Counted from the first letter of the stretch, positions 30,580-39,641 are shown. The stretch: DNA of 64,000 bases from Pseudomonas rustica (GCF_018336155.1 NZ_JAGYHF010000001.1:372001-436000), one strand, 5' to 3'. Notes: generated by a model not told the origin, from the sequence alone. Made by a program: numbers and translations.

Positions 30580-31761
30580 CTAAAGAATGACCTTGGCCCG
30601 CCGCAGCTCTGCAATTTTCGCAGGACTAAACCCCAACTCCCCCAACACTTCATCCGTATGCTGCCCCAACACCGCCCCCACATGCCGTGGTGCCGGTAAA
30701 TCCTCGGAAAACTTCAACGGACACGCCATCTGCGCCTGCGTCGTGCCATCCCCGCGCGGCACCTGCGTCACTAGTTCGCGCGCCTGCAACTGCGGATGCC
30801 GCACGGCCTCACTCAAATTCAACACCGGCTCGACACACGCATCGATCCCGGCAAACAGCTCGCACAGTTCAGCAAAGTCATGCCGTTCGAACTCGATCTT
30901 CAACGCCTCCTTCAGCGCCCGCTGCTGCTCAGGTTTCGGCGACAAGCCTTGCGCCGCCAACTCCGGCCGGCCCAGCGCTGCACACAGTTGCTGCATGAAC
31001 GCCGGCTCCAGACTGCCGACCGACATCCAGCGCCCATCCCGCGAACGGTAATAGTCGTAAAAGCTGCCGCCATTGAGCATCTGGTCTTCCCAGCCCGGCT
31101 CTTCGCCGCAAGCGAGATAACCGGCGCTGGCCATGGCATTCAGGCTGAATGCGCAATCGGTCATGCTCACGTCCAGATGGGTGCCCTGCCCCGTTTGCTG
31201 ACGCGCAATCACCGCTGCGAGTAAACCGATCACCCCGTGCAACGAACCACCGGCGACATCCGCCACCTGCATACCCAACGGCAACGGCCCGCTGTCGGCG
31301 CGTCCCGTGTAACTGGAGAGCCCGGCGAGGGCGAGATAGTTGATGTCATGCCCGGCGCGATCCTTGTACGGGCCGGTCTGGCCGTAACCGGTGATCGACA
31401 CGTAGATCAGTTTTGGATTGATCGCCTTCAACGCTTCATAACCCAGGCCCAATCGCTCCATCACGCCGGGACGAAACTGTTCCAAAACGATGTCGTGATC
31501 CGCCAGCAACTGCTTGATCACCTCGAGCGCTTCGGGCTGCTTGAGATCCAGCGCCAGGCTGCGCTTATTGCGATTGAGATAGGCGTGACTGGCGGACATC
31601 CCGCCATCGTGCGGCGGTAATACGCGCAGCAGATCCATGCGCGTCGGCGATTCGATACGCAGCACCTCGGCGCCCATGTCCGCCAGCAACAGCGACGCGA
31701 ACGGCCCCGGCAACAACGTGGAGAAATCGAGGATTTTCAGTGAGGCCAGCGGTGCAGACAT
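30580..31761 (-). CDS. Class III CoA-transferase (CaiB/BaiF family)
   Basis: A 393-aa enzyme. The N-terminus (LKILDFSTLLPGPFASLLLADMGAEVLRIE) and AGHDINYLALAGL, which carries the catalytic Asp in this family, are plainly CaiB/BaiF-like. It would move CoA between a carboxylic acid and an acyl-CoA; alpha-methylacyl-CoA racemases share the fold, so that is an alternative. The start at 31761 has GGAG upstream. No acyl-CoA dehydrogenase neighbour narrows the substrate. Confidence 0.9.
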   Translation of the reverse strand: MSAPLASLKILDFSTLLPGPFASLLLADMGAEVLRIESPTRMDLLRVLPPHDGGMSASHAYLNRNKRSLALDLKQPEALEVIKQLLADHDIVLEQFRPGVMERLGLGYEALKAINPKLIYVSITGYGQTGPYKDRAGHDINYLALAGLSSYTGRADSGPLPLGMQVADVAGGSLHGVIGLLAAVIARQQTGQGTHLDVSMTDCAFSLNAMASAGYLACGEEPGWEDQMLNGGSFYDYYRSRDGRWMSVGSLEPAFMQQLCAALGRPELAAQGLSPKPEQQRALKEALKIEFERHDFAELCELFAGIDACVEPVLNLSEAVRHPQLQARELVTQVPRGDGTTQAQMACPLKFSEDLPAPRHVGAVLGQHTDEVLGELGFSPAKIAELRRAKVIL

Positions 31762-31866
31762 GGGCGAACTCCTTGGGCGATGCACTCAGCCTAGGCAGCC
31801 ATTGCCGATGCAGCAATCACCGGATATGTCAGCGGGTGTGACCGTTACGCTCAAATCGCAGGCAAT

Positions 31867-31892
31867 AAAAAACCTGCCAAAGCAGGTTTTTC
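31867..31892 (-). terminator. Terminator of dctA
   Basis: Stem aaaacctgc / gcaggtttt; on the minus strand it is followed by TTTTTTATTG. It lies beyond the family D repeat downstream of dctA. Confidence 0.8.
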
Positions 31893-31900
31893 AGTCCATC

Positions 31901-32008
31901 TGTGGCGAGGGAGCTTGCTCCCGCTGGGTCGCGTAGCGGCCCCCCGTTCTAAATACAAAAGCCGGGGCCTGCTGCGCAGTCCAGCGGGAGCAAGCTCCCT
32001 CGCCACAG
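31901..32008. repeat. REP-like inverted repeat, family D variant (gagcttgctc arm)
   Basis: Arms tgtggcgagggagcttgctc at 31901 and the partner ending ctcgccaca at 32008. The arm is a hybrid: it begins like family D and continues with gagcaagctc like family C. Confidence 0.85.
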
Positions 32009-32030
32009 TTAAGCCCCTTACTACAAGGTG

Positions 32031-33365
32031 TTACTTGACGCTGCTCGGGGTTGGGCCTTCAGCCACACCCAGATCATCTTCAGGGCGGGTATCAGCGATA
32101 CCGCGACCGCCCGAGGCCAGCTCGGATTGCAGCACGTCGGTGTCCAGTTCTTTCACCCACTTGGCAACCACGATGGTCGCAACGGCGTTGCCCACCAGGT
32201 TGGTCAGTGCGCGTGCTTCGGACATGAAGCGGTCGATACCGAGGATCAGCGCCAGACCGGCCACCGGCAGGTGACCTACCGCCGAAAGGGTCGCGGCCAG
32301 CACGATGAAGCCCGAACCGGTCACACCGGCTGCGCCTTTGGAGGACAGCAGCAGCACCACCAGCAGCGTGATCTGGTGCGTGATGTCCATGTGCGTATCA
32401 GTTGCCTGAGCAATGAACACCGCAGCCATGGTCAGGTAGATCGCGGTGCCGTCGAGGTTGAACGAGTAACCGGTCGGGATCACCAGACCCACTACCGATT
32501 TCTTCGCGCCCAGACGCTCCATCTTGATCAGCATGCGTGGCAGTACCGATTCCGACGACGAAGTGCCGAGTACGATCAGCAGCTCTTCACGGATGTAACG
32601 GATCATCTTCAGCACGCTGAAACCGTGCATGCGGGCGATACCGCCAAGCACGATCAACACGAACAGCAGGCAAGTGATGTAGAAGCAGATCATCAGTTGA
32701 CCCAGCTGCACCAGCGAACCCACGCCGTAAGCGCCGATGGTGAAGGCCATGGCACCGAAGGCACCGATTGGCGCGAGCTTCATGATCATGTTGATGATGT
32801 TGAACATCACGTGGGCGAAGCGATCGATGAAGTCGAGGATCGGACGGCCGTAGTCACCCAGGCGATGCAGGGCGAAGCCGAAGATCACCGAGAACATCAG
32901 CACTTGCAGGATGTCACCGGTGGCGAACGCGCCGACGATGGTGGTCGGGATCACGTTGAGCAGGAAGCCGACAACGCTTTGGTCAGCGCCCGCCGCTACA
33001 TAGGAAGCGACTTTCGAAGCGTCGAGGGTGGCAACGTCGATGTGCATGCCGTTGCCCGGCTGCACGATGTTGACCACAACCAGACCAACCAGCAGAGCGA
33101 TGGTCGAAACGATTTCGAAGTACAGAAGTGCGTAACCACCGGTCTTGCCGACCGATTTCATGCTTTGCATGCCAGCGATGCCGCTGACCACGGTGCAGAA
33201 GATGATCGGAGCGATGATCATTTTGATCAGTTTGATGAACCCGTCACCCAGCGGCTTTACCGCCACGCCGAACTGCGGGTAGTAATGACCAAGCGCGATA
33301 CCGATGATGATCGCGATGATCACCTGAAAATACAGGGATTTGTACAGTGGCTGACGAGTCGTCAT
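32031..33365 (-). CDS. dctA: C4-dicarboxylate:cation symporter DctA
   Basis: A 444-aa inner-membrane transporter of the DAACS family taking up succinate, fumarate and malate. Signature segments: [36 protein letters not shown] (hairpin loop HP1), [14 protein letters not shown] and [12 protein letters not shown] (HP2), [18 protein letters not shown]. The start at 33365 is the family start. A sigma-54 promoter at 33510-33524 and two upstream palindromes point to control by the DctB/DctD system; dctBD are not in the window. Confidence 0.97.
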   Translation of the reverse strand: MTTRQPLYKSLYFQVIIAIIIGIALGHYYPQFGVAVKPLGDGFIKLIKMIIAPIIFCTVVSGIAGMQSMKSVGKTGGYALLYFEIVSTIALLVGLVVVNIVQPGNGMHIDVATLDASKVASYVAAGADQSVVGFLLNVIPTTIVGAFATGDILQVLMFSVIFGFALHRLGDYGRPILDFIDRFAHVMFNIINMIMKLAPIGAFGAMAFTIGAYGVGSLVQLGQLMICFYITCLLFVLIVLGGIARMHGFSVLKMIRYIREELLIVLGTSSSESVLPRMLIKMERLGAKKSVVGLVIPTGYSFNLDGTAIYLTMAAVFIAQATDTHMDITHQITLLVVLLLSSKGAAGVTGSGFIVLAATLSAVGHLPVAGLALILGIDRFMSEARALTNLVGNAVATIVVAKWVKELDTDVLQSELASGGRGIADTRPEDDLGVAEGPTPSSVK

Positions 33366-33509
33366 TGCAAGTTTCCTCAAGAGCCCCGCGTGCAACATCC
33401 ATCTGTTACACCGCGAAACCTGAATTGCGAACCCTCCTGCACTGGAGGGATTTGTTGTTGGAGCGGCGTTTTCCGGGCGGGATAAACGCACGCTTCTGTC
33501 GCTCTTATC

Positions 33510-33524
33510 GCAAACGCCGTGCCA
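33510..33524 (-). promoter_or_regulatory. Sigma-54 promoter of dctA
   Basis: On the minus strand TGGCACG-N4-TTGC, with GG and GC exactly 10 bases apart. It lies 145 bases before the dctA start, giving a leader of about 130 bases. A full match to the -24/-12 consensus. Confidence 0.85.
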
Positions 33525-33603
33525 CTTTGGTGCATTTCCCGGCAAGCCTTTTGACATCAAGGGCTGCAGGTCTTTTTAGTGTCAACGTCCGGTGACTTGA
33601 GTG

Positions 33604-33619
33604 TGGCGGATTTCCGCCA
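33604..33619. promoter_or_regulatory. 16-bp palindrome, candidate activator site 1 for dctA
   Basis: tggcggatttccgcca: seven-base arms tggcgga/tccgcca around TT. It lies about 110 bases upstream of the predicted dctA start of transcription, the usual place for enhancer-binding proteins of sigma-54 promoters. Confidence 0.6.
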
Positions 33620-33644
33620 ACTCGCCGCTTGTCGTCCTACAATT

Positions 33645-33660
33645 TGGCGGAAATCCGCCT
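33645..33660. promoter_or_regulatory. 16-bp palindrome, candidate activator site 2 for dctA
   Basis: tggcggaaatccgcct: near-copy of the site at 33604, centres 41 bp apart (about four helical turns). It also lies about 65 bases before the AraC-type gene, so it could be an operator of that gene instead. Confidence 0.6.
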
Positions 33661-33716
33661 TGTTGCTCGCATCACCCCCGGCTACCATCCGGCGCCTGAG
33701 GAAGGATTTGTCGCTT

Positions 33717-34715
33717 ATGCGCGAACGCACCATCGCCAGTCATTTCGCCCGTGCCGCCCTCGGTGGCGCACGCCGCCTGGGTTTCGACTATTCGAGCCTG
33801 TTGCTGCAACTGGGCATCAGCCCGGAATTGCTCGACGAACCTCGCGCGCGTCTCGCGCCGGAACAGTTCACTCAATTGATCCAGGGCCTGTGGCTGGCGC
33901 TGGACGACGAATACCTCGGTTTCGGCAACGCGCCGAGCAAGCCCGGCAGCTTCGCGATGATGTGCCACGCCTCTATTCATTGCCGCAATCTGGAGAAGGC
34001 TCTGCAACGCGGCTTATTGTTTTATAGCCTATTCCCGCAAGGCCCGCGCCTGACCCTGAGCCGCGAAGACGAATGGGTGCGTTTGAGCCTCGCCGATGCG
34101 CAATTGTGGGATCCGGATCACTTTCTCACCGAGAGCCTGCTGGTGATCTGGCATCGCCTCGGCAGTTGGCTGATTGGCCAGCGCATCCGGCTGGAACAGG
34201 TGACATTCAGCTATCCGCGCCCCGACCACGGCGCGGAATACGATTTGCTGTTTCCCTGCCCGATGACGTTTGCCAGCGATCAGAGCAGCCTGCTGTTTCA
34301 CAGCCGCTACCTGCACATGCCGCTGTTGCAGGACGAACGCACGCTCAAACATTTCCTCGAACGTTCCCCCGCTGACTTGCTCTCACGCCCGGATGATGGT
34401 GACAGCCTGAGCAGTCGGTTGCGCCGCTTGCTCAGCCGTGACAGCGCGAATTGGCCGGATCTGGAAGCGGTGGCCGCGCAGATGCACATCAGCCCGCAGA
34501 CGCTGCGCCGGCATTTGCGTGAGGAAGGCACGAGTTTTCAGGAGTTGAAGGATCAGCTGCGGCGGGATATCGCCATCTACCATTTAGGGCGCGCGGATTT
34601 GTCGTTGCAGCAGATTGCCGAGCAGTTGGGGTTTTCTGAGCCGTCGGCGTTTCACCGGGCGTTCAAGAAATGGACGGGGCTGACGCCGGGGGCTTATCGG
34701 GCGCAGGAACAGTGA
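33717..34715 (+). CDS. AraC-family transcriptional regulator
   Basis: A 332-aa regulator. The N-terminal half (about 1-190) resembles the Arabinose_bd-type ligand domain of OruR/ArgR-like AraC proteins (LGISPELLDEPRARLAPEQFTQL); the C-terminal 100 residues hold the two HTH motifs (LEAVAAQMHISPQTLRRHL and LQQIAEQLGFSEPSAFHRAFKKWTG). The start ATG at 33717 is where family similarity begins. Divergent from dctA, sharing a 350-base control region. Ligand unknown. Confidence 0.9.
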   Translation: MRERTIASHFARAALGGARRLGFDYSSLLLQLGISPELLDEPRARLAPEQFTQLIQGLWLALDDEYLGFGNAPSKPGSFAMMCHASIHCRNLEKALQRGLLFYSLFPQGPRLTLSREDEWVRLSLADAQLWDPDHFLTESLLVIWHRLGSWLIGQRIRLEQVTFSYPRPDHGAEYDLLFPCPMTFASDQSSLLFHSRYLHMPLLQDERTLKHFLERSPADLLSRPDDGDSLSSRLRRLLSRDSANWPDLEAVAAQMHISPQTLRRHLREEGTSFQELKDQLRRDIAIYHLGRADLSLQQIAEQLGFSEPSAFHRAFKKWTGLTPGAYRAQEQ

Positions 34716-34726
34716 GGCATTACATC

Positions 34727-34912
34727 AAAAGCCCCTCACCCTAACCCTCTCCCGGAGGGAGAGGGGACTGATTGGGGGATGCTCGAAATCTCCGCCGACC
34801 TGATACTTCGCTGTTGAATCCATAATCGACTGGCTATTTCAGGTCGATGGATAACGCCAGACACCTCGGTCAGTCCCCTCTACCTCTGGGAGAGGGTTAG
34901 GGTGAGGGCAGC
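34727..34912. repeat. REP-like inverted repeat, family E (long loop)
   Basis: Arms cccctcaccctaaccctctc at 34731 and gagagggttagggtgagggc ending near 34910, each with its own ctccc/gggag hairpin, around a 100-base spacer. It separates the AraC gene from the converging phoQ. Confidence 0.88.
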
Positions 34913-34918
34913 TCCCAA

Positions 34919-36265
34919 TCACACCGCCGGAAAATGAATCCTGAACGCCGCCCCACCCATCGGCGAATCCCCCAGCGTGAGCTTGGCGCTGTAACTCTCG
35001 ATGATGTCCTTGACCACCGCCAACCCGATCCCCTGCCCCGGATGCTGGGCATCCAACCGTTCGCCGCGCTCGAGAATCCGCGCACGCTGATCCGGCGGTA
35101 CGCCCGGGCCGTCGTCTTCGATACACAGTTCAACCCCGGCGTGATTTTCACGCACGCTGATGCGCACTTCGCCCAGACACAGGCGATAGGCGTTTTCCAG
35201 CAGGTTACCCATCATTTCCAGCAAGGCGCCCTGCTCGATCGGCACGTAACAATGCTCCGGCAGGTCAAACGCCACGCGTACATGTTTGTCGCGATAGACC
35301 TTGTCCAGCGTGTCGCAAAGGCTTTTCAGCACCGGTTGCAGACGCACCTGATGGCGCACCAGGCCGCTTTTGCGCAGGCTCGCGCGTTGCAGTTGGTAGC
35401 CGATCTGTTGGCTCATGCGTTCGATCTGCGATTGCAGCACCCAGGCCTGATCGCGATCTTCGGGGCGCTGGGCCATGTCTTCGCTGACGCCTTGCAACAC
35501 TGTCAACGGGGTTTTCAGGCTGTGCGCGAGGTCATCGAGGGAGTCACGATAGCGGCTGCGCTGCTGGCGTTCGCTGTGCAGCAAGCGGTTGAGCGAGCCG
35601 GTCAGGCGCAGCAGTTCGCGCGGGTGTTGTTCGGTGAGGCTTTCGCGGGTGCCGCCTTCGATTTCGTCGAGTTCCTGACTGAGTCGGCGCAAAGCTTTTA
35701 AGCCCCAGGTCAGGCCGATCCACAACAGCGCCAGCAACACCAGCAAAGCTGCGCCGAAACCGAGGTAGAGGTTTTCGCGCAGGCCTTCGAGGGTGACTTC
35801 GTATTCGCGCACCGGTTGCAGCGCGACGATGCTGAACGCCGCGCTTTTGCCGCCGAGCAGTTTGACTTCGACGTCATAGACGAAGAATTCCTGACCGTTG
35901 GCCTCACGAATCCGCGCGAACTCGTTGCCGAGGCCGTCGTAGCGCGGTTTGTAGTTGATCTGTTCTTCCTGGGTGGCTTTCGAGCGCCAGACCAAGTGCC
36001 CTTCGCGGTCGTAGATGTAACCGAGCAGACGGAAATCGGTGAGGTTGAAACGCTCGTCCGGCAACTGATTCGGCATCACCAGCCGACCGTTTTCAATGCG
36101 TGCAGCTGAAATCAGCGTGGTGACGTCCGAGGCCAGCCGTTGTTCGATCGAGTCCTGCAACGCGAGGCTGAACGCGCCCTGCATCGCCGGGAGCAAGGCG
36201 AGCATGAACAACACCGCCAACGTGGTGGCGGCGAGCATCAGCCGGACGCGAAGCGAACGAATCAA
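34919..36265 (-). CDS. phoQ: Sensor histidine kinase PhoQ
   Basis: A 448-aa inner-membrane kinase: helix about 8-30, periplasmic domain about 31-165, second helix about 168-190, HAMP region, HisKA with DDLAHSLKTPLTVLQG and HATPase with GQGIGLAVVKDI near 420. The AHSLKTPL box is the PhoQ-type variant of the H-box. It senses low Mg2+ or cationic peptides and acts on PhoP. Its start overlaps the phoP stop by 4 bases. Confidence 0.92.
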   Translation of the reverse strand: MIRSLRVRLMLAATTLAVLFMLALLPAMQGAFSLALQDSIEQRLASDVTTLISAARIENGRLVMPNQLPDERFNLTDFRLLGYIYDREGHLVWRSKATQEEQINYKPRYDGLGNEFARIREANGQEFFVYDVEVKLLGGKSAAFSIVALQPVREYEVTLEGLRENLYLGFGAALLVLLALLWIGLTWGLKALRRLSQELDEIEGGTRESLTEQHPRELLRLTGSLNRLLHSERQQRSRYRDSLDDLAHSLKTPLTVLQGVSEDMAQRPEDRDQAWVLQSQIERMSQQIGYQLQRASLRKSGLVRHQVRLQPVLKSLCDTLDKVYRDKHVRVAFDLPEHCYVPIEQGALLEMMGNLLENAYRLCLGEVRISVRENHAGVELCIEDDGPGVPPDQRARILERGERLDAQHPGQGIGLAVVKDIIESYSAKLTLGDSPMGGAAFRIHFPAV

Positions 36266-36939
36266 GTGCAGCGCTCATTGAACAGGTAGCCGAGGCCGCG
36301 CACGGTGTCGATCGGTTTGAACCCGGCCGGGCCTTCGAGTTTGCGGCGCAGGCGGCCGACCAGCACTTCGATAACGTTCGGATCGCGCTCGTCGTCGTCC
36401 GGGTAGAGCTGTTCCATCAAGCGATCCTTGGGCACCACTTGCTGGTGATGGCGCATGAGGTATTCGAGGATGCGGTATTCGTAGGCGGTCAGCGCCAGCG
36501 GTTGTTCGTCGAGGGTCGCCTGTTTGCGATTAAGGTCGAGCAGCAGCGGCCCGGCGACGATGGTCGACTGGGTGAAACCGCTGGAGCGGCGCAGCAAGGC
36601 ATTCAGGCGCGCGTCGAGTTCTTCGAACTGGAACGGCTTGACCACGTAATCGTCGGCACCGGCGGCGAGGCCTTCGACCTTGTCCTGCCAGTTGCCGCGC
36701 GCGGTGAGGATCAGGATCGGAAAGGTCTTGCCGCCCGATCGCAACTGGCGGATCAGGTCGAGGCCGTTCATGCCCGGCAAGCCGAGATCGATCACCGCCA
36801 GATCAAAGTTGAACTGCCCGGTCTGGTACAGCGCCTCTTCGGCATTGGCCACGGACGCGACCACGTGACCGCTCTCCGTGAGACGGGTTTGCAGGTGATG
36901 GCGCAACAGCGCCTCATCTTCGACGACCAACAGTTTCAT
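36262..36939 (-). CDS. phoP: Response regulator PhoP
   Basis: A 225-aa OmpR-type regulator: acidic residues in LLVVEDEALL, phospho-acceptor Asp51 (AVIDLGLPGMNG), Lys in YVVKPFQ, and a winged-helix domain ending VRGLGYLFNERC. It controls Mg2+ uptake, lipid A modification and polymyxin resistance genes in Pseudomonas. The operon order oprH-phoP-phoQ is as in P. aeruginosa, but a REP element of about 90 bp lies between oprH and phoP here. Confidence 0.95.
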   Translation of the reverse strand: MKLLVVEDEALLRHHLQTRLTESGHVVASVANAEEALYQTGQFNFDLAVIDLGLPGMNGLDLIRQLRSGGKTFPILILTARGNWQDKVEGLAAGADDYVVKPFQFEELDARLNALLRRSSGFTQSTIVAGPLLLDLNRKQATLDEQPLALTAYEYRILEYLMRHHQQVVPKDRLMEQLYPDDDERDPNVIEVLVGRLRRKLEGPAGFKPIDTVRGLGYLFNERCT

Positions 36940-36976
36940 GACCTTCTCCTAATCACTTGAAATCTCCACAACCTCC

Positions 36977-37066
36977 TGTGGGAGCGGGCTTGCTCGCGAA
37001 GGCGCCGGATCAGTCAACATCTACATTGACTGATCCTCCGCTTTCGCGAGCAAGCCCGCTCCCACA
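36977..37066. repeat. REP-like inverted repeat, family C, inside oprH-phoPQ
   Basis: Arms tgtgggagcgggcttgctcg at 36977 and cgagcaagcccgctcccaca ending 37066. Its place between oprH and phoP could lower readthrough or stabilise the oprH message. Confidence 0.9.
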
Positions 37067-37084
37067 ATGATTTCGCTGTCGTCC

Positions 37085-37690
37085 TTAGAAGTTGTAGTTG
37101 GCCGACAGGTAAGTCTGCGCGCTGCTGTTCAGATCCAGCGAGCCTTGTTTGCTGCCGCCGCTTTCTTTCATTTCGGTGCTGGCGTTGCTCATCAGGTAAC
37201 GATAACCGAGTTCCACCGAAGTGTTCTGGGTCACTTGCTGCAACACACCCAACTGGCCGCCGACCGCATAACCGATGTCACTGTCGCGGCTGTAGCCTGG
37301 CGAATCCTGAGTGAGTTTAGTCAGACCCGCCGTGGCACCGCCGAACAACTTGGTGCTGCCGCCCACCGGGTAGAACAGATCGTAGCTGCCGAGCAGATTT
37401 TCCTGCCGCAGTTTAATGCCATTGTGCGAGCCCGACACGTTGTCGTAGGTGGCGTAGTAGCGACCCTGGCTGTTTTGCTGACCGAGGCGCACGCCGTAGG
37501 TGTTGTTGCCGTCGATGGCGCCGGTGGCGTTCGGGTGACCGAGGTTGTCGTTCAGCGCGTTGGACTTGTCGATCTTGTCACTGGTCTGGCCGAAGGACAG
37601 GCCGGCGAAATTGGTGGTGTCGTCGGCATTGGCCGCGAGGCTGGAGCCCAACAGGGTAAATGCCAGCAGCAGTTTGTTTATACGAGTCAT
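37085..37690 (-). CDS. oprH: Outer-membrane protein OprH
   Basis: A 201-aa protein with a signal peptide (cleavage near LAANA/DD) and an eight-stranded barrel plan ending in Phe (SANYNF). Segments GRYYATYDNVSG, NGIKLRQENLLGSYDLFYPVG, TKLFGGATAGLTKLTQD and SVELGYRYLMSNASTEM match P. aeruginosa OprH closely. OprH binds LPS and stabilises the outer membrane when Mg2+ is low. It is the first gene of the PhoPQ operon, with a phased direct-repeat array upstream. Confidence 0.95.
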   Translation of the reverse strand: MTRINKLLLAFTLLGSSLAANADDTTNFAGLSFGQTSDKIDKSNALNDNLGHPNATGAIDGNNTYGVRLGQQNSQGRYYATYDNVSGSHNGIKLRQENLLGSYDLFYPVGGSTKLFGGATAGLTKLTQDSPGYSRDSDIGYAVGGQLGVLQQVTQNTSVELGYRYLMSNASTEMKESGGSKQGSLDLNSSAQTYLSANYNF

Positions 37691-37748
37691 GGGTATTTCC
37701 TCTTTCACAGTGCTGTTTGGGTATGGCGCAAGGTTACTGACCAGCCCC

Positions 37749-37787
37749 TGTACCGCCCCTGAACCGTCTCTGAACCTGACCTGAACC
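37749..37787 (-). promoter_or_regulatory. PhoP-box array upstream of oprH
   Basis: Read on the minus strand: GGTTCA at 37787-37782, 37776-37771 and 37765-37760, each separated by 5 bases, plus a fourth, weaker GGTACA at 37754-37749 in the same 11-bp phase. PhoP of enterics binds two GGTTTA-type half-sites with 5-bp spacing. The -10-like TAACCT (37737-37732) lies 11 bases after the last half-site, the class I spacing. Confidence 0.75.
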
Positions 37788-37834
37788 AAATCGTCTAGGC
37801 TGTTTTGACCACTTTCGATAAAGAGACCCCGACC

Positions 37835-38626
37835 ATGCGCCTGTTCCTCGCCCTCACTTTGCTGGCGGTCAGCAGCCTGACTCAGGCAGCGATCAAGACC
37901 GAAGAAATCCCTTACCAGAGTGCCGATGGCACCAAACTGATCGGCTATTACGCTTATGACGACGCTATAAAAGGCGCACGCCCCGGTGTGGTCGTGGTGC
38001 ATGAATGGTGGGGCCTGAACGATTACGCCAAACGCCGAGCGCGCGATCTCGCCGAGCTTGGCTACAGCGCGCTGGCGATTGATATGTACGGCGAGGGCAA
38101 GAACACCGAGCACCCGAAGGATGCAATGGCGTTCATGCAGACGGCGACCAAGGATGCGGCGGCATCGAGCAAACGCTTCGAAGCCGGTCTGGATTTGCTG
38201 AAGAAACAGCCACAGACCGACGTGAACAAACTCGCGGCCATTGGTTATTGCTTCGGCGGGGGCGTGGTGCTGAACGCGGCGCGTCAGGGTGAGCCGTTGT
38301 TGGGCGTGGTGAGTTTCCACGGCGCGTTGGCGACCAATACGCCGGCGACGCCTGGCAGTGTGAAGGCGAAAATTCTGGTGGAGCATGGCGCGCTGGACAG
38401 CATGGTCACGCCGAACAACGTCATCGCCTTCAAGTCGGAAATGGACAAGGCCGGGGCCAACTACAAGTTCGTCACGCTTGAGGGCGCCAAGCATGGTTTT
38501 ACCAATCCGGATGCGGATCGTTTGAGCCATGGCGAACATGGCGGGCCGGATATTGGTTACAACAAGGCAGCGGATGAGAAATCCTGGGCGGACATGAAAG
38601 CGTTCTTCCAGAAAATCTTCAGCTAA
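37835..38626 (+). CDS. Dienelactone hydrolase family protein, exported
   Basis: A 263-aa alpha/beta hydrolase with a signal peptide (MRLFLALTLLAVSSLTQA). The triad is visible: Cys139 in AIGYCFGGGVV, Asp in EHGALDSMVTP and His in AKHGFTNPDADR. Cys as nucleophile is typical of dienelactone hydrolases; in the periplasm the substrate is unlikely to be a catechol-pathway lactone. It is divergent from oprH and shares the control region, so PhoP might act on it too (inference). Confidence 0.9.
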   Translation: MRLFLALTLLAVSSLTQAAIKTEEIPYQSADGTKLIGYYAYDDAIKGARPGVVVVHEWWGLNDYAKRRARDLAELGYSALAIDMYGEGKNTEHPKDAMAFMQTATKDAAASSKRFEAGLDLLKKQPQTDVNKLAAIGYCFGGGVVLNAARQGEPLLGVVSFHGALATNTPATPGSVKAKILVEHGALDSMVTPNNVIAFKSEMDKAGANYKFVTLEGAKHGFTNPDADRLSHGEHGGPDIGYNKAADEKSWADMKAFFQKIFS

Positions 38627-38640
38627 CCGTCCCCGACCCT

Positions 38641-38746
38641 GATCGTTCCCACGCTCTGCGTGGGAATGCAGCCCGGGACGCTCTGCGTCCCAACGCGGAC
38701 GCAGAGCGTCTATTGAGGCATTCCCACGCGGAGCGTGGGAACGATC
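38641..38746. repeat. REP-like inverted repeat, family B
   Basis: From gatcgttcccacgctctgcg at 38641 to the partner ending gggaacgatc near 38746. Confidence 0.92.
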
Positions 38747-38767
38747 AAGAGACACCGCTGCGCGGCA

Positions 38768-38842
38768 TTCGCGAGCAAGCTCGCTCCCACAGGGGATCTA
38801 CTAGGCGGCAGAGATCCAGTGTGGGAGCGAGCTTGCTCGCGA
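38768..38842. repeat. REP-like inverted repeat, family C (gctcgctcc variant)
   Basis: Arms ttcgcgagcaagctcgctcc at 38769 and partner ending cgcgaa at 38842; both arms carry the same base change against other family C copies, a compensatory pair. Confidence 0.9.
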
Positions 38843-38886
38843 AAGCTTCACCGCCGATCTCGACCTTGTCTCGACGAACCGGCAAA

Positions 38887-39615
38887 ATGCCTGCCATGAA
38901 CCTCACCCTCCCCGCCTGCTGCACCCCGCTCGATGCCGATTGGCCGTTGCCCTCGGTGCTGGCCGATACCGTGCTGCTCAGTACTCACTTCGATCCGGCG
39001 CAACTGCTCGGCGATGACTTTCGTCGCAGCGCCATCGAGCCGCCGCCGAGCATTCAGCGTTCGGTGGCCAAACGTCAGGCTGAGTTTCTCGCGGGGCGGA
39101 TCTGCGCACGGGCAGCGTTGCAGCAACTGGAAGGCTCCAGCGTGGTTCCGCCGATTGGCGAAGATCGCGCCCCCGTTTGGCCGGCGCATATCTGCGGCTC
39201 GATCACCCACAGCACCGGGCGCGCGGCGGCGATTGTTGCCAATAAACAGCATTGGCGCGGTTTGGGCATGGATCTGGAAAACCTGCTCAACGCCGAACGC
39301 GCCGAACGCCTCGCCGGAGAAATTCTCACGCCGGCGGAAATGCAGCGCATGGCGGCAGGCTCGCGGGATCAGTTGGCGTTGTGGGTGACGCTGACGTTTT
39401 CGGTGAAGGAGAGTTTGTTCAAAGCGCTGTATCCGATTGTGCAGAAGCGCTTTTATTTCGAGCATGCGGAAGTGCTGGAGTGGACTGAGGCCGGTGAGGT
39501 GCGCTTGCGGCTGCTGACGGATTTGTCGGCTGAGTGGTGTAGCGGGACGGAGCTGGATGCGCAGTTTGGGGTGCGGGATGGGCAGTTGTTGAGTTTGGTC
39601 AGCATTAAGGCCTGA
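38887..39615 (+). CDS. pcpS: 4'-phosphopantetheinyl transferase PcpS
   Basis: A 242-aa Sfp/EntD-type enzyme that moves phosphopantetheine from CoA to Ser of carrier proteins. The Mg2+ motif GLGMDLEN (near 123) and TFSVKESLFKALYP (near 172) are the family signatures; the EntD-like N-terminus is present. In P. aeruginosa PcpS (242 aa, near oprH-phoPQ) serves both fatty acid and siderophore carriers. No clear ribosome site; ATG at 38887 or 38896 are both possible. Confidence 0.92.
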   Translation: MPAMNLTLPACCTPLDADWPLPSVLADTVLLSTHFDPAQLLGDDFRRSAIEPPPSIQRSVAKRQAEFLAGRICARAALQQLEGSSVVPPIGEDRAPVWPAHICGSITHSTGRAAAIVANKQHWRGLGMDLENLLNAERAERLAGEILTPAEMQRMAAGSRDQLALWVTLTFSVKESLFKALYPIVQKRFYFEHAEVLEWTEAGEVRLRLLTDLSAEWCSGTELDAQFGVRDGQLLSLVSIKA

Positions 39616-39641
39616 GGATTTTCAGCGCCTGTTCGGCCGTC

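Noticed and set aside
32028..33485. A 485-codon open frame opposite dctA
   Set aside because: Antisense shadow of the DctA gene; His/Asp-rich translation typical of such shadows.
37691..38755. An N-terminal extension of OprH by several hundred residues
   Set aside because: The frame is open, but it lies antisense to the hydrolase gene, and the OprH signal peptide starts at 37690.
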